Assembly (NCBI GenBank): GCA_002067405.1
Contig: MVRP01000030.1
Span: 1-32,094 of the forward strand
From: Syntrophorhabdaceae bacterium PtaU1.Bin034
GTDB lineage: Bacteria; Desulfobacterota_G; Syntrophorhabdia; Syntrophorhabdales; WCHB1-27
Reading direction: 5' to 3'
DNA length: 32,094 nt
The notes under the pieces are model-generated. The model had not been told where the DNA came from. It saw only the letters and a list, made by a program, of their open reading frames with translations, and made no database searches. Position 1 is the first letter of the stretch. Each line of letters opens with the position of its first letter. Below, piece by piece: positions 1 to 7,118 of the stretch. The translations under genes and the position numbers were made by a program.

Positions 1-675
1 TCCGGAGTCCGGGCGGCAGAAGCACCGCAGGAAATGTCAAAGCCGTCAACTGCGGGTATCGAGATCTCAACAGCTGAATTGAAACAAATCCTTGTGGCCG
101 GGAATACCCAGGTGATCGATGTAAGACCGGAAAAGGAATATGCGGTTTCCCATATTCCCGGCGCCATCAACATTTTTGAGACAGAAATAGCGCGTATGGC
201 CGAGCTCTGTGTAAGCAAGTCATCAGGACCCGTCCTCTATTGTAACGGCCCGTACTGTCACAAGACCGGCCGGGTTGCAGAAAGCCTCTCAAAGAAGGGG
301 TGCAAAGATATCAAGAAATATCAGGACGGACTGCCTGTCTGGCGTGCTTACGGCAACACGGCTGAGACCACCCTTGACGGTTTCCGGTATGTTTTCTCAT
401 CTGATAAAACCGCCGTCTTTGTCGATGCGCGAACCAAACAGGAATTCAGCGCCGGTAGTGTGCCGGGTGCGGTGAACCTTCAGGCCCACGAGATCGAAGC
501 AGCTAACCGTGACGGCCGGTTGCCCTATACGGACCACGGGACCCGGGTGATAGTATTTGGGAGCAGCGCGAATCAGGCACGACAACTTGCCGAAGCGATA
601 GCGCACAGGGCCTATTGGAACAGCAGTTACCTGGCAGGAACGTACGAAGATGTGAAGCGGGCAGCATTGTGGTAA
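1..675 (+). CDS. Tandem rhodanese-domain protein, probably 5'-truncated by the window edge
   Basis: This protein has two rhodanese (sulfurtransferase) domains. The reading frame is open back to base 1. The first ATG is at 34, but its only upstream purine run (GCAGGAA) abuts it too closely to be a good ribosome site. The upstream codons read SGVRAAEAPQE, which resembles the end of a signal peptide, so the true start is probably outside the window. Numbering from the ATG at 34, domain 1 covers about residues 8-108 and keeps a catalytic-type Cys in LYCNGPYC (C70, C75). Domain 2 covers about 115-205, and its active-site loop reads FGSSANQA with no Cys, so it is probably inactive. An inactive plus active pair is common in two-domain sulfurtransferases, though usually the C-terminal domain is the active one. 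It lies 65 bases upstream of a DoxX-like gene and a second rhodanese, so a periplasmic or membrane sulfur or selenium relay is plausible but inferred. Confidence 0.85.
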   Translation, partial: SGVRAAEAPQEMSKPSTAGIEISTAELKQILVAGNTQVIDVRPEKEYAVSHIPGAINIFETEIARMAELCVSKSSGPVLYCNGPYCHKTGRVAESLSKKGCKDIKKYQDGLPVWRAYGNTAETTLDGFRYVFSSDKTAVFVDARTKQEFSAGSVPGAVNLQAHEIEAANRDGRLPYTDHGTRVIVFGSSANQARQLAEAIAHRAYWNSSYLAGTYEDVKRAALW

Positions 676-740
676 TGAGCAAGGGAATTTCGTCGTATCA
701 CGTGAGAGATATTCGCGAAGTGGCAAGGTAGGTTGAGGCG

Positions 741-1247
741 ATGAAAGGGAGGAAAATATCACGGACGCTCGGCTCCCTTCACGGAATGCTGCTGTCGCAA
801 TGGCTTTATTTTCTGGTGCGGATCGCGCTGGCCCTTGTCTTCGTTTATGCAGGATCAGTCAAGCTGGCTGACCCGAAGGCGTTTGCCCGGATTATTTCCC
901 ACTACGATCTGGTTCCGGAGTCGCTCCTTCCTGTCGTTGCGATTGGGCTTCCGGCGATTGAGGTACTCGCCGGTCTCGCCCTTATATTCGACCTCTCCCC
1001 AGGCCTTTACGGTGTCTCCGGCCTGCTTTTGTTCTTTGTTGCCGTCCTTGGCTACGGCATCCTCAATGATCTGAATGTCGACTGCGGCTGTTTCGGCACG
1101 GAGGAGCTTGCGGAGCGCAAAGGGCTGGTGCACGCCTTTTATCGTGATCTGGTGTTCATAGGCGGCGTCATATTCCTTTACTGGTCACGATTTGCCCGTG
1201 ATCAAAAACGTCTTTTAAATAGAGCTGTCCAAAAGTCTACCCAATAA
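741..1247 (+). CDS. DoxX/MauE-like membrane protein
   Basis: A 168-residue polytopic membrane protein with about four hydrophobic segments (roughly residues 21-40, 63-84, 91-108 and 132-150). The AGSVKL motif in the first segment and the N-V-D-C-G-C-F-G loop (C115, C117) match the DoxX/MauE (methylamine utilisation MauE-like) superfamily, whose members are thought to support disulfide or thiol chemistry at the membrane. The cysteine pair sits in the loop before the last helix, as in MauE relatives. The start at 741 is preceded by a weak GAGG; M16 is an alternative. It is flanked by two rhodanese genes on the same strand, with 14 bases to the next one, which suggests one transcription unit moving sulfane sulfur or reducing equivalents. 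The exact substrate cannot be told from sequence. Confidence 0.8.
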   Translation: MKGRKISRTLGSLHGMLLSQWLYFLVRIALALVFVYAGSVKLADPKAFARIISHYDLVPESLLPVVAIGLPAIEVLAGLALIFDLSPGLYGVSGLLLFFVAVLGYGILNDLNVDCGCFGTEELAERKGLVHAFYRDLVFIGGVIFLYWSRFARDQKRLLNRAVQKSTQ

Positions 1248-1261
1248 AAGGAGGAACTGAA

Positions 1262-1777
1262 ATGGTGTTGAGAAAAGCAATGGTTGTGGCTGCGGTTTTT
1301 GTGCTGGGGTTGTGTTTTGTCTGGCCCGGAGGCGCTTTTGCTGCCTGGGGATCAAAAGAACTGGAAACGGAAAAGATCGCGGTGACCTTCCAGAGGGAGG
1401 TAGAACGGGGAAACTACAAGGTGGTAACAACCGAAGAGCTGAAGGGATGGGTCGACCAGAAAAAAGACATGCTGATCGTCGACACCATGCCGTTTGAAGA
1501 CAGCTACAAGAAGCAACACATTCCGGGAGCCGTGAACTTCGCGCTTCCTATCCCGGAAATGAAGCAGATGGACGACACCACCAAGGCTGCATTCGAGAAG
1601 CTGCTCGGGTCGAACAAGGACCGGCTGATCGTCTTCTACTGCGGCTTTACCAAATGTACCCGCAGCCATAACGGCGCCATGTGGGCCGTCAAGCTTGGAT
1701 ATAAGAACATTTACCGGCACCCCGGCGGGATCAAGGGCTGGGACGAAGCAGGCTACCCCGTGGAGAAAGCGAAATAG
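1262..1777 (+). CDS. Exported single-domain rhodanese
   Basis: A 171-residue protein with a clear N-terminal signal sequence (M1 to about A28, cleavage near AFA-AWG), so it is probably periplasmic. The rhodanese fold follows: the D-T-M-P-F-E-D aspartate motif near 74, H-I-P-G-A-V-N at 86-92, and an active-site loop FYCGFTKCTRSHNGA with C127 and C132. C127 is in the catalytic position; the second Cys five residues later resembles the loop of rhodanese 1 in this cluster. The start is strongly supported by AAAGGAGG eight bases before the ATG. It closes the plus-strand rhodanese/DoxX/rhodanese unit and is followed by a convergent operon. The function is thiosulfate or sulfane sulfur (possibly selenium) transfer in the cell envelope; the physiological acceptor is not evident. 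Confidence 0.85.
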   Translation: MVLRKAMVVAAVFVLGLCFVWPGGAFAAWGSKELETEKIAVTFQREVERGNYKVVTTEELKGWVDQKKDMLIVDTMPFEDSYKKQHIPGAVNFALPIPEMKQMDDTTKAAFEKLLGSNKDRLIVFYCGFTKCTRSHNGAMWAVKLGYKNIYRHPGGIKGWDEAGYPVEKAK

Positions 1778-1839
1778 GGAGAGAGTAAACGGAAGTTTTC
1801 TCCCGGAAGAACTGAAGTGCTCAGGGAAAACATGATCGG

Positions 1840-1865
1840 CGATGCTGCCTTCCGAAGGGCATCGG
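1840..1865. terminator. Hairpin between convergent genes, possible bidirectional terminator
   Basis: The sequence CGATGC-TG-CCTT-CCG-AAGG-GCATCG folds into a stem of 6 plus 4 pairs with a two-base bulge. It begins a few bases beyond the stop of the minus-strand glycosyltransferase gene and lies about 60 bases beyond the plus-strand rhodanese stop. There is only a short T run (GGGTTTC) on the plus side and none on the minus side, so a terminator role is tentative. Confidence 0.4.
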
Positions 1866-1868
1866 GTT

Positions 1869-2552
1869 TCAAGGATACCACCTTGCGAGCCTTTCGGGAG
1901 CGACGCCGAGCAGGTAGAGCAGCATGATAGTCCAGTTGCGGAGCGTGCACGCAACTATCCCTTCTGTCTTCCATCGGCGGGCGGAGGTCTTCACCTTTTC
2001 ATGCAGGATGCAGATCCTTCCGCCCTCCTTTTTTACCCGTCTCATCAGGTCAACATCCTCCATAATGGGGAGATTTCCGTAACCGCCTATTCGAAGGAAA
2101 TAGTCGCGTTTGAAGAAAATCGCCTGATCGCCGTAAGGAACCTGTGTCAAGCGGGACCGAAGGGAGGCAACCCGTTCGATGATCCGGAACGACAGGCTTC
2201 CGTCTGCGATTCCCAGATCGAATGCGCCCCCCACAAAATCGCCATTTTGCATCATCGAGGAGATTTTTTCGAGGCCGTCAGGGGGAAGCTCGGTATCCGC
2301 ATGAAGGAATACCACTATGTCCCCTTGCGCTGCCGAAGCGCCCGCATTCATCTGTATACCCCGCCCCTTACCGGAGATCATGCCTTTCGCGCTGTTACTG
2401 CTGACGGCTTTGACTGTCTCGCCCTCCTCGCTCCCGTCAACCACAATGATCTCGACCGGCTCTTCCGTGGATGCTGCGCTCTCGAGACGGCTGATCGCCT
2501 CGTTTATGAGCGCCCCTTCGCGAAAAACAGGAATAATGATTGAGATGCTCAT
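1869..2552 (-). CDS. Family-2-type glycosyltransferase (rSAM/selenodomain-associated transferase 2)
   Basis: A 227-residue GT-A fold glycosyltransferase. It opens with M-S-I-S-I-I-I-P-V-F, carries the nucleotide-binding V-V-D-G-S and the acidic H-A-D-T-E (DxD-like) motif after V-V-F-L, then the G-G-A-F-D-L acceptor loop and E-D-V-D-L-M-R-R. This set is typical of the small transferases annotated as 'rSAM/selenodomain-associated transferase 2' (TIGR04283). The frame is open further upstream, but M at 2552 begins the conserved beta strand and follows the upstream gene's stop by one base, so this start is chosen. It is the last gene of a four-gene unit with the DUF2064 protein, the ArsS-like enzyme and an AhpD-like protein. 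In arsenosugar producers such transferases are proposed to act on the sugar part. The actual donor and acceptor are unknown. Confidence 0.85.
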   Translation of the reverse strand: MSISIIIPVFREGALINEAISRLESAASTEEPVEIIVVDGSEEGETVKAVSSNSAKGMISGKGRGIQMNAGASAAQGDIVVFLHADTELPPDGLEKISSMMQNGDFVGGAFDLGIADGSLSFRIIERVASLRSRLTQVPYGDQAIFFKRDYFLRIGGYGNLPIMEDVDLMRRVKKEGGRICILHEKVKTSARRWKTEGIVACTLRNWTIMLLYLLGVAPERLARWYP

Positions 2553-2553
2553 G

Positions 2554-3282
2554 TCACCAATGCAACCGGTTTCGCAAGAAATCCATTGTTGAGAGCCTTC
2601 CGGGCGGCAGGCTGTTTTGCCGGTCATACAATGCCCTGAGGTCGTCATATTCATCGATATCGTTCCAGGGCGGCAACATACGGACATCCACACCGTTTTC
2701 CCTGAGAATGGCCACGGTATCTTCAAACACCTTCGGACCGCCCCATTCAATGCCCCCGAACGGTGCCTCCAGGAAGCCGGCAGAATTAAACCCGATGAGA
2801 TAGTATCCCCCGTCCCCGGCCGGTCCTATGACCGCATCGTGGGTTTTGAGACCGTTAAATGCCTCATGGAGCAGGCCGGGAGGAAGATCGGGGCAATCGC
2901 TGCCTACAAGAACCGCCCGTGAACAGCCGACAAACGCCTTCCGAAAGGCGGCCAGCATCCTTTCTCCCAAGTCCCCGCCCTCCTGAGGCACGCAGGTTAT
3001 GTCGTTGCCGAGCCAATCCCGAACGGCTTCGAATGCCTCCGGCGGATAAAAGAATGCGACTGCGGGATAGCCCGCCAGGCGTATCGTGGCAAGGGTGTCG
3101 GAGACGAAGCACCGGTAGAGGGCAAGGGTCGCTTCATCACCGATTGTCTTCGCAAGCCTCGTCTTCACCTCCCCTTTGACGGGACTTCTCACGAAGACGA
3201 TCAAGCGGTTTTCCCCGTAATCGGCTCCCACGTTATGTCGTTTGCCCCTGGCAAGAGCTGCCGGAGCCGGCCGTGCATCCAT
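2554..3282 (-). CDS. DUF2064 / GT-A-like transferase (rSAM/selenodomain-associated transferase 1)
   Basis: A 242-residue protein of the DUF2064 family (TIGR04282). Visible signatures are R-L-I-V-F-V-R-S-P-V-K-G-E-V-K-T-R-L-A near the N-terminus (the nucleotidyl/glycosyl transferase K-T-R-L motif), V-L-V-G-S-D-C-P-D-L (metal-binding aspartates), and G-P-A-G-D-G-G-Y-Y-L-I-G. The ATG at 3282 has GGAG nine bases upstream, but it overlaps the radical SAM gene by 50 bases. A GTG at 3231 would begin two bases after that gene's stop and give an N-terminus closer to the family norm; I keep 3282 on ribosome-site strength. The gene is followed after one base by the partner transferase. The family travels with ArsS-like radical SAM proteins; biochemical activity is unproven as far as I know. 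Confidence 0.83.
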   Translation of the reverse strand: MDARPAPAALARGKRHNVGADYGENRLIVFVRSPVKGEVKTRLAKTIGDEATLALYRCFVSDTLATIRLAGYPAVAFFYPPEAFEAVRDWLGNDITCVPQEGGDLGERMLAAFRKAFVGCSRAVLVGSDCPDLPPGLLHEAFNGLKTHDAVIGPAGDGGYYLIGFNSAGFLEAPFGGIEWGGPKVFEDTVAILRENGVDVRMLPPWNDIDEYDDLRALYDRQNSLPPGRLSTMDFLRNRLHW

Positions 3283-4204
3283 AGCAGTGATCTCCGACCA
3301 CTATTTCGCGGCCGGCCAGTCGACCGACCTCGAATGCGGAGATGTGATGAGGCGCGCCGTGGTCAATGGTCAGACCCAGCATCTGGTTGAAGTCGCAGTC
3401 GTAAAGTCTTCCGTCCCACCCCACCGAAACCGTCGACTTGCACATGACCCCCTTGAGACTTGCGGGATTGAACGCTTTCGTCAGCGTTTTCATGTAGTCT
3501 TCGTAGTTGTCCGTCTCGAGAAGATATTTCTTATACCGGCCGACAGGCATGTTGGTAATACAGAAGAGATGGTTGAAGCAGACCCCGAAACGTTCGTGAA
3601 GCGCTTTCTTGTAAGAGGATTCGAGGCCGGCCTGGGAACCCGGAAGATAAGCCCCTGCCGGATTGTGGACGAGGTCCAGGACAAGGCCGCTCCCGTCCCG
3701 CCCATAACCTCTCTCGTTGAGGCGCCGCATGACCTCTATCAATCCCGCGAATACACCATCACCCCTTTGCCGGTCCGTTACCCGGGGATCGATGTGCGGC
3801 AAGGAGAGGACGACTTCGATGCGGTTCTGCGCATAAAGATCGAAGAGCGTCTCGTACCCCTTGTCGAGGAGAATCACGCCATTGCTTCTCACAAGGACAC
3901 GCCTCTTCAAGGCAGCGCATTCCCGAAGAAACCAGGAGAATTGGGGGTGCAGTTCCGGACTGCCGCCCGTTATATCGACCGTGGGTATGGAACGGTTAGT
4001 CATCAAGACCTTCAGGCACTGCTCCATGACCTCCCTGGACATGGCTTCAGGCCTGCGAGATCCCGCTTCGACATGGCAGTGCCTGCATTCCAGGTTACAC
4101 CGGTACCCGACATTCACCTGAAGCACGTCGACCCCGGCCGCTTTGATGGGTTCCTGAACCCTTTTTGCAAATGGAGGCGTTACCTTTGGGACACCCGTTT
4201 CCAT
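3233..4204 (-). CDS. ArsS-like radical SAM / Cys-rich protein (arsenosugar biosynthesis type)
   Basis: A 323-residue radical SAM enzyme. The cluster-binding motif is C36-x3-C40-x2-C43 in GYRCNLECRHCHVEAG, followed by D-I-T-G-G-S-P-E-L (SAM-binding GGE-like strand). The C-terminal half has L-F-C-I-T-N-M-P-V-G-R-Y and a Cys-rich end (CYGCTAGSGSSC), both hallmarks of the family called ArsS or 'radical SAM/Cys-rich domain protein'. ArsS is implicated in adding the deoxyadenosyl group to methylated arsenic in arsenosugar formation. Some relatives carry selenocysteine near the C-terminus; here the terminal codons are ordinary Cys and the stop is TAA. The start at 4204 has AGGGAA six bases upstream; longer N-terminal extensions run into the upstream gene. 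No ArsM methyltransferase lies in the window, so the substrate remains inferred. Confidence 0.87.
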   Translation of the reverse strand: METGVPKVTPPFAKRVQEPIKAAGVDVLQVNVGYRCNLECRHCHVEAGSRRPEAMSREVMEQCLKVLMTNRSIPTVDITGGSPELHPQFSWFLRECAALKRRVLVRSNGVILLDKGYETLFDLYAQNRIEVVLSLPHIDPRVTDRQRGDGVFAGLIEVMRRLNERGYGRDGSGLVLDLVHNPAGAYLPGSQAGLESSYKKALHERFGVCFNHLFCITNMPVGRYKKYLLETDNYEDYMKTLTKAFNPASLKGVMCKSTVSVGWDGRLYDCDFNQMLGLTIDHGAPHHISAFEVGRLAGREIVVGDHCYGCTAGSGSSCQGQTT

Positions 4205-4215
4205 AGCTTTCCCTT

Positions 4216-4548
4216 CTACATTTCCTTCTTCTTGATGATCTTCCTTATCTGGGTCGAATGAGCCAGGACAATGCCTGCTGTCATGGCTGCCCCTACGTGG
4301 ACGGCTTCCATCATCTCTTCCCGCGATATGCCCAAAGAGAGGCACTGATTGGCGTAAGCGTCAATGCAGTAGGGACACTTCTGTGTGGTAGCGACGACGA
4401 GCGCGATGAGGGACTTTTCCCTCTCGCTCAGTTTGCCCTCTTTCATGGCCTCGCCGTAATAATCGAAGTACTTGCTTCCCAGTTCAGGAGCGTATTCGCC
4501 GATATTTTCGAAATCTTCGAGGTCCTTTTTCTCGTAGTATTCTCCCAT
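4216..4548 (-). CDS. AhpD/carboxymuconolactone decarboxylase-like protein (arsenosugar-associated peroxidase-like)
   Basis: A 110-residue all-helical protein of the AhpD/CMD superfamily. It keeps the C58-P-Y-C61 redox pair in TTQKCPYCIDAYANQC and the downstream G-I-S-R-E-E-M-M-E-A helix followed by a conserved His (HVGAAM). The family is annotated as 'arsenosugar biosynthesis-associated peroxidase-like' when next to ArsS. It also resembles E. coli YnjA, whose operon contains YdjY and TVP38-type YdjX/YdjZ proteins, and homologues of those lie directly upstream here. AAGGAG lies ten bases before the ATG. The gene ends 11 bases before the radical SAM start, so co-expression is likely. The CPYC pair suggests a thiol-disulfide or peroxide function; no substrate can be assigned. 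Confidence 0.85.
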   Translation of the reverse strand: MGEYYEKKDLEDFENIGEYAPELGSKYFDYYGEAMKEGKLSEREKSLIALVVATTQKCPYCIDAYANQCLSLGISREEMMEAVHVGAAMTAGIVLAHSTQIRKIIKKKEM

Positions 4549-4633
4549 GGATGATACTCCTTGTAATTATTATTGGGCTCCCGTCTCCGGGGCAGTATTC
4601 CGAACATGGAGGTGTCGGTCGCGAAAACACCCT

Positions 4634-5275
4634 TTACTTTTTTGCCTTAAAGGTAATAATAACCAGAGTGCCGTCAGGCGGCAAGATGTCCTTGTTGCCC
4701 GTGAAGCTTACTTCCTTCCGGCCTTCGACCGCTCCATACGTGTAGGTGGCGTTGCCCGTGATCCCGACAGGACAACTATCGAGACACATAAGACAGCCCA
4801 CCTTCATTTCAAGTGCAGGGACAAGGTTGCCGGCGAAGCGGATGGCAAGCGGTTTTCCATTACTGTCCTTGATCGCCTCGTCCATTCGGTAGGTCTTCTT
4901 TGCGCCTTTCCATGTGACAGACGCATCGAGTGCTTCTCCCTCAACGAACGTCTTTTCCTTGTTCTCCATGGTCATGTTGTTGCCCGGTTTGAAGCCCGCG
5001 CTTACGAGTCCCTCGTAAAAGGACTTCGGATCCGCGAAAGCGGCAAAGATCGCCTTCCTGCCGTTCTTGCCTTCCCTGAAAACCATTCCGTGGCGAGTGG
5101 ACCGGGTGAGGTACTTCCCGTTGACCTGGGCAAGGACAGAGACACTGCGCTCCCTGGTGTCAACTTTGATCGGGTTTTTTGGTGTCAGGGACATTTCCTG
5201 AGCAGATGCCGCGCATGTCAGAAACGAGACGCACAAACCGAGGGTGAGGACCAGCGAAACAAAACGCTTTTTCAT
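4634..5275 (-). CDS. YdjY-like exported Cys-rich protein
   Basis: A 213-residue protein with a classical signal peptide (MKKRFVSLVLTLGLCVSFLTCAASA, cleavage after residue 25), so it is probably periplasmic. The mature part has the YdjY-domain layout: an N-terminal beta region (I-K-V-D-T-R-E-R-S-V-S-V), a H-G-M-V-F strand, and a conserved C-terminal motif V-G-C161-L-M-C164-L-D-S-C168-P-V-G. The cysteine spacing resembles a metal or Fe-S site; in YdjY relatives it is conserved but not functionally defined. AAGGAATC precedes the ATG by about five bases. It lies 49 bases downstream of the Fe-S/TVP38 fusion gene, which recalls the E. coli ydjX-ydjY-ydjZ arrangement where TVP38 proteins flank YdjY. 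A role in selenium, sulfur or metalloid handling is a guess from context. Confidence 0.78.
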   Translation of the reverse strand: MKKRFVSLVLTLGLCVSFLTCAASAQEMSLTPKNPIKVDTRERSVSVLAQVNGKYLTRSTRHGMVFREGKNGRKAIFAAFADPKSFYEGLVSAGFKPGNNMTMENKEKTFVEGEALDASVTWKGAKKTYRMDEAIKDSNGKPLAIRFAGNLVPALEMKVGCLMCLDSCPVGITGNATYTYGAVEGRKEVSFTGNKDILPPDGTLVIITFKAKK

Positions 5276-5290
5276 GTTGATTCCTTAGCA

Positions 5291-5318
5291 TATAGCATCA
5301 CAAGTATATAGCATCACA
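5291..5318. repeat. Two 12-base direct repeats upstream of the YdjY-like gene
   Basis: TATAGCATCACA occurs at 5291-5302 and again at 5307-5318, a period of 16 bases. It lies in the 49-base gap between the Fe-S/TVP38 gene and the YdjY-like gene, just before the latter's ribosome site. It could be a regulatory element or a small tandem duplication. Confidence 0.6.
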
Positions 5319-5324
5319 GGCAGC

Positions 5325-7118
5325 CTATATCGGGTCTTCCTCTCCCCGTTTGGCCTTATACCGTCTATATAACAGCGGGAACATTGAGACGAGGACAATG
5401 AGGGCAAGACCTACGACAAACGTGAGGGAAACCTTCCCGCGGATCAGGTCGAGGAGGGAACTCGAAAAAACGATAAAGGCAATACATGCAGGAAGCATGC
5501 ACAAGAAGGTGGTGAGCGCGTACTGCCGAAAGCCGATTCTGGTGAGGCCGAAGGCGTAATTGAGCAGATTGAACGGAAAAAGCGGAATAAGCCGGGTGAA
5601 TGCAACCACCTTCCATCCATGTTTCTCTACCCCCTCGTCAAGCCTTCTCCATCGGGGGCTTTTCAGCCGTCCCCCCACCCATTCCCGGGCCAGGTAGCGG
5701 GAAACAAGGAATGCCACGCAGGCGCCCGCTGTGGAGCCGATTATCGTATAGACAACCCCCCACAAAGGTCCGAAAAGAATGCCGCCGACTATGGTAATAG
5801 GAAGACCCGGCAGGAAAAGTGCCGGGGCAATCGTGTACACGAGCATGTAGACAACCGGAGCCCATATGCCGAAGCTCCCGATCCAGGTCCTCAGCGTTTG
5901 CTGCTCCAGATATCGCGAGGCGCCCGTCATCTTGACGGTGATAACTATCGCTGCAAGGATACACAGGAAGACAAGGAACTTTGTCAGAGCGCCTTTCTTT
6001 TGCTCCTCGTTTCCGGTGAATGTCCGTTCACGCGTGACTGCCGCAGGCACATGTTCTTTGAACCATTTCTTCAGCCTCAACCGCTTCCAGTAGGTGAGCG
6101 GGGGCTTGGCGACCTTTATCTTTTCCGCTCCCTCCCAGAGCGTATCGAACACGTGCACGGTCCGGGCGACCTTCCCGAGTCTGCTTGCGCAGCCCGCGCA
6201 GTAGGTGACTACCTTTCTGCTACCGGCTTCGCCTTGACGAAGCTTGACCCACTTGTCGGCGAGATTGGGGGCAAGAAAACCGACCGCTCCCCCTTCGCCG
6301 CAGCAGAGGGTGAGTTTGCCCGCATGGGACATCTCATCTAACGCATATCCTTGTTTTTTCAGAAGTTTCCTTACCGATTCGTGCATCTCTTCCTCAAAAC
6401 GTACGGCACATGGGTCATGAATGGTGACCTTATCCGTCGTCTGCCCGGTTTCCCCGGTGAGGTTTTCGGCAAGGATTTCGTAGATACTGGTCGTTGAAAG
6501 CCCTGTTCCGTATTGTGAGAACATCCTGTAACAATTCGGGCAGCCCACCACGACACTCTTGATGCCGTGCGTCACCAGGTAGTCTCTCATTTCGCCGAAC
6601 ATGGCCGTGAAATGCGCTTCCCGCCCCAGGTCGTGGGACGGCTTCATGCAGCAATCGAGCACGATGCCGAGAGAAGGAATCCTTTCTTTCAGTTTTTGGT
6701 ATGCAAGAATGACCCTTTCCGACCTTGTGCCTGATAAGGTGCAGCCCGGAAAGAAGACCGTGTCGCAGCCCTCGGGAAGTGCATAGTGGGTGAACCTGCG
6801 GGAAGCTCCCCGACGTTCATACCCTCTCAGTACGGCGTGTTCGGGATAATCTCCTTCCCCTTGCCTTACCGCCTCCCTGCGCATCTGGATAAAAAGCCGC
6901 GCAGGATCAGCGCCTGCGGGACAGACGGCCGTGCACAGTCCGCAGAGGTTGCATTCAAAGGGCATTCCCTGATCTTCTTTCCTGGTCGGATCATACCGGT
7001 CCGCAATGTCTTTCGGTGTGCCGTATTTCCTCAGGAAGGCGCACTCTTTCTGGCAGAGATCGCACTTAATACAGGCGTTGGAAACGGCTTTCAACTCTTC
7101 GAGCATCAGCCCGCTCAT
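5325..7118 (-). CDS. Fusion of a two-CCG Fe-S oxidoreductase to a TVP38/TMEM64 (VTT) membrane domain
   Basis: About 597 residues. The N-terminal part has two ferredoxin-type clusters (CIKCDLCQKEC and CNLCGLCTAVCPAG). Two CCG domains follow, as in HdrD/GlpC/LutA: FFPGCTL...LDCCMKPSHD...GCPNCYRMF and IHDPCAVR...LTLCCGEGGAVGF...YCAGCASRLG. The last 200 or so residues form a polytopic VTT/TVP38 domain with L-P-G-L-P-I-T-I-V-G-G-I-L-F-G and R-L-I-P-L-F-P-F-N-L-L-N-Y, the family signature. In most genomes these two modules are separate proteins. The start is uncertain: 7118 has AAGG five bases upstream and begins shortly before the first cluster, an ATG at 7163 is possible, and an open TTG lies at 7280. 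The architecture suggests membrane-tethered redox chemistry, probably linked to the YdjY-like product encoded next. The substrate is unknown. Confidence 0.85.
   Translation of the reverse strand: MSGLMLEELKAVSNACIKCDLCQKECAFLRKYGTPKDIADRYDPTRKEDQGMPFECNLCGLCTAVCPAGADPARLFIQMRREAVRQGEGDYPEHAVLRGYERRGASRRFTHYALPEGCDTVFFPGCTLSGTRSERVILAYQKLKERIPSLGIVLDCCMKPSHDLGREAHFTAMFGEMRDYLVTHGIKSVVVGCPNCYRMFSQYGTGLSTTSIYEILAENLTGETGQTTDKVTIHDPCAVRFEEEMHESVRKLLKKQGYALDEMSHAGKLTLCCGEGGAVGFLAPNLADKWVKLRQGEAGSRKVVTYCAGCASRLGKVARTVHVFDTLWEGAEKIKVAKPPLTYWKRLRLKKWFKEHVPAAVTRERTFTGNEEQKKGALTKFLVFLCILAAIVITVKMTGASRYLEQQTLRTWIGSFGIWAPVVYMLVYTIAPALFLPGLPITIVGGILFGPLWGVVYTIIGSTAGACVAFLVSRYLAREWVGGRLKSPRWRRLDEGVEKHGWKVVAFTRLIPLFPFNLLNYAFGLTRIGFRQYALTTFLCMLPACIAFIVFSSSLLDLIRGKVSLTFVVGLALIVLVSMFPLLYRRYKAKRGEEDPI

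Noticed and set aside
2554..2750. N-terminal extension of the glycosyltransferase to 2750
   Set aside because: It overlaps the DUF2064 gene in another frame; the conserved strand begins at the ATG at 2552.
3233..3280. Possible selenocysteine (in-frame TGA) at the C-terminus of the radical SAM protein
   Set aside because: The codons are ordinary TGC and TGT Cys, and the stop is TAA.
3242..4261. Long plus-strand open frame (339 codons) opposite the radical SAM gene
   Set aside because: It mirrors a well-supported minus-strand gene in GC-rich codons, shows no family motif and would break the operon.
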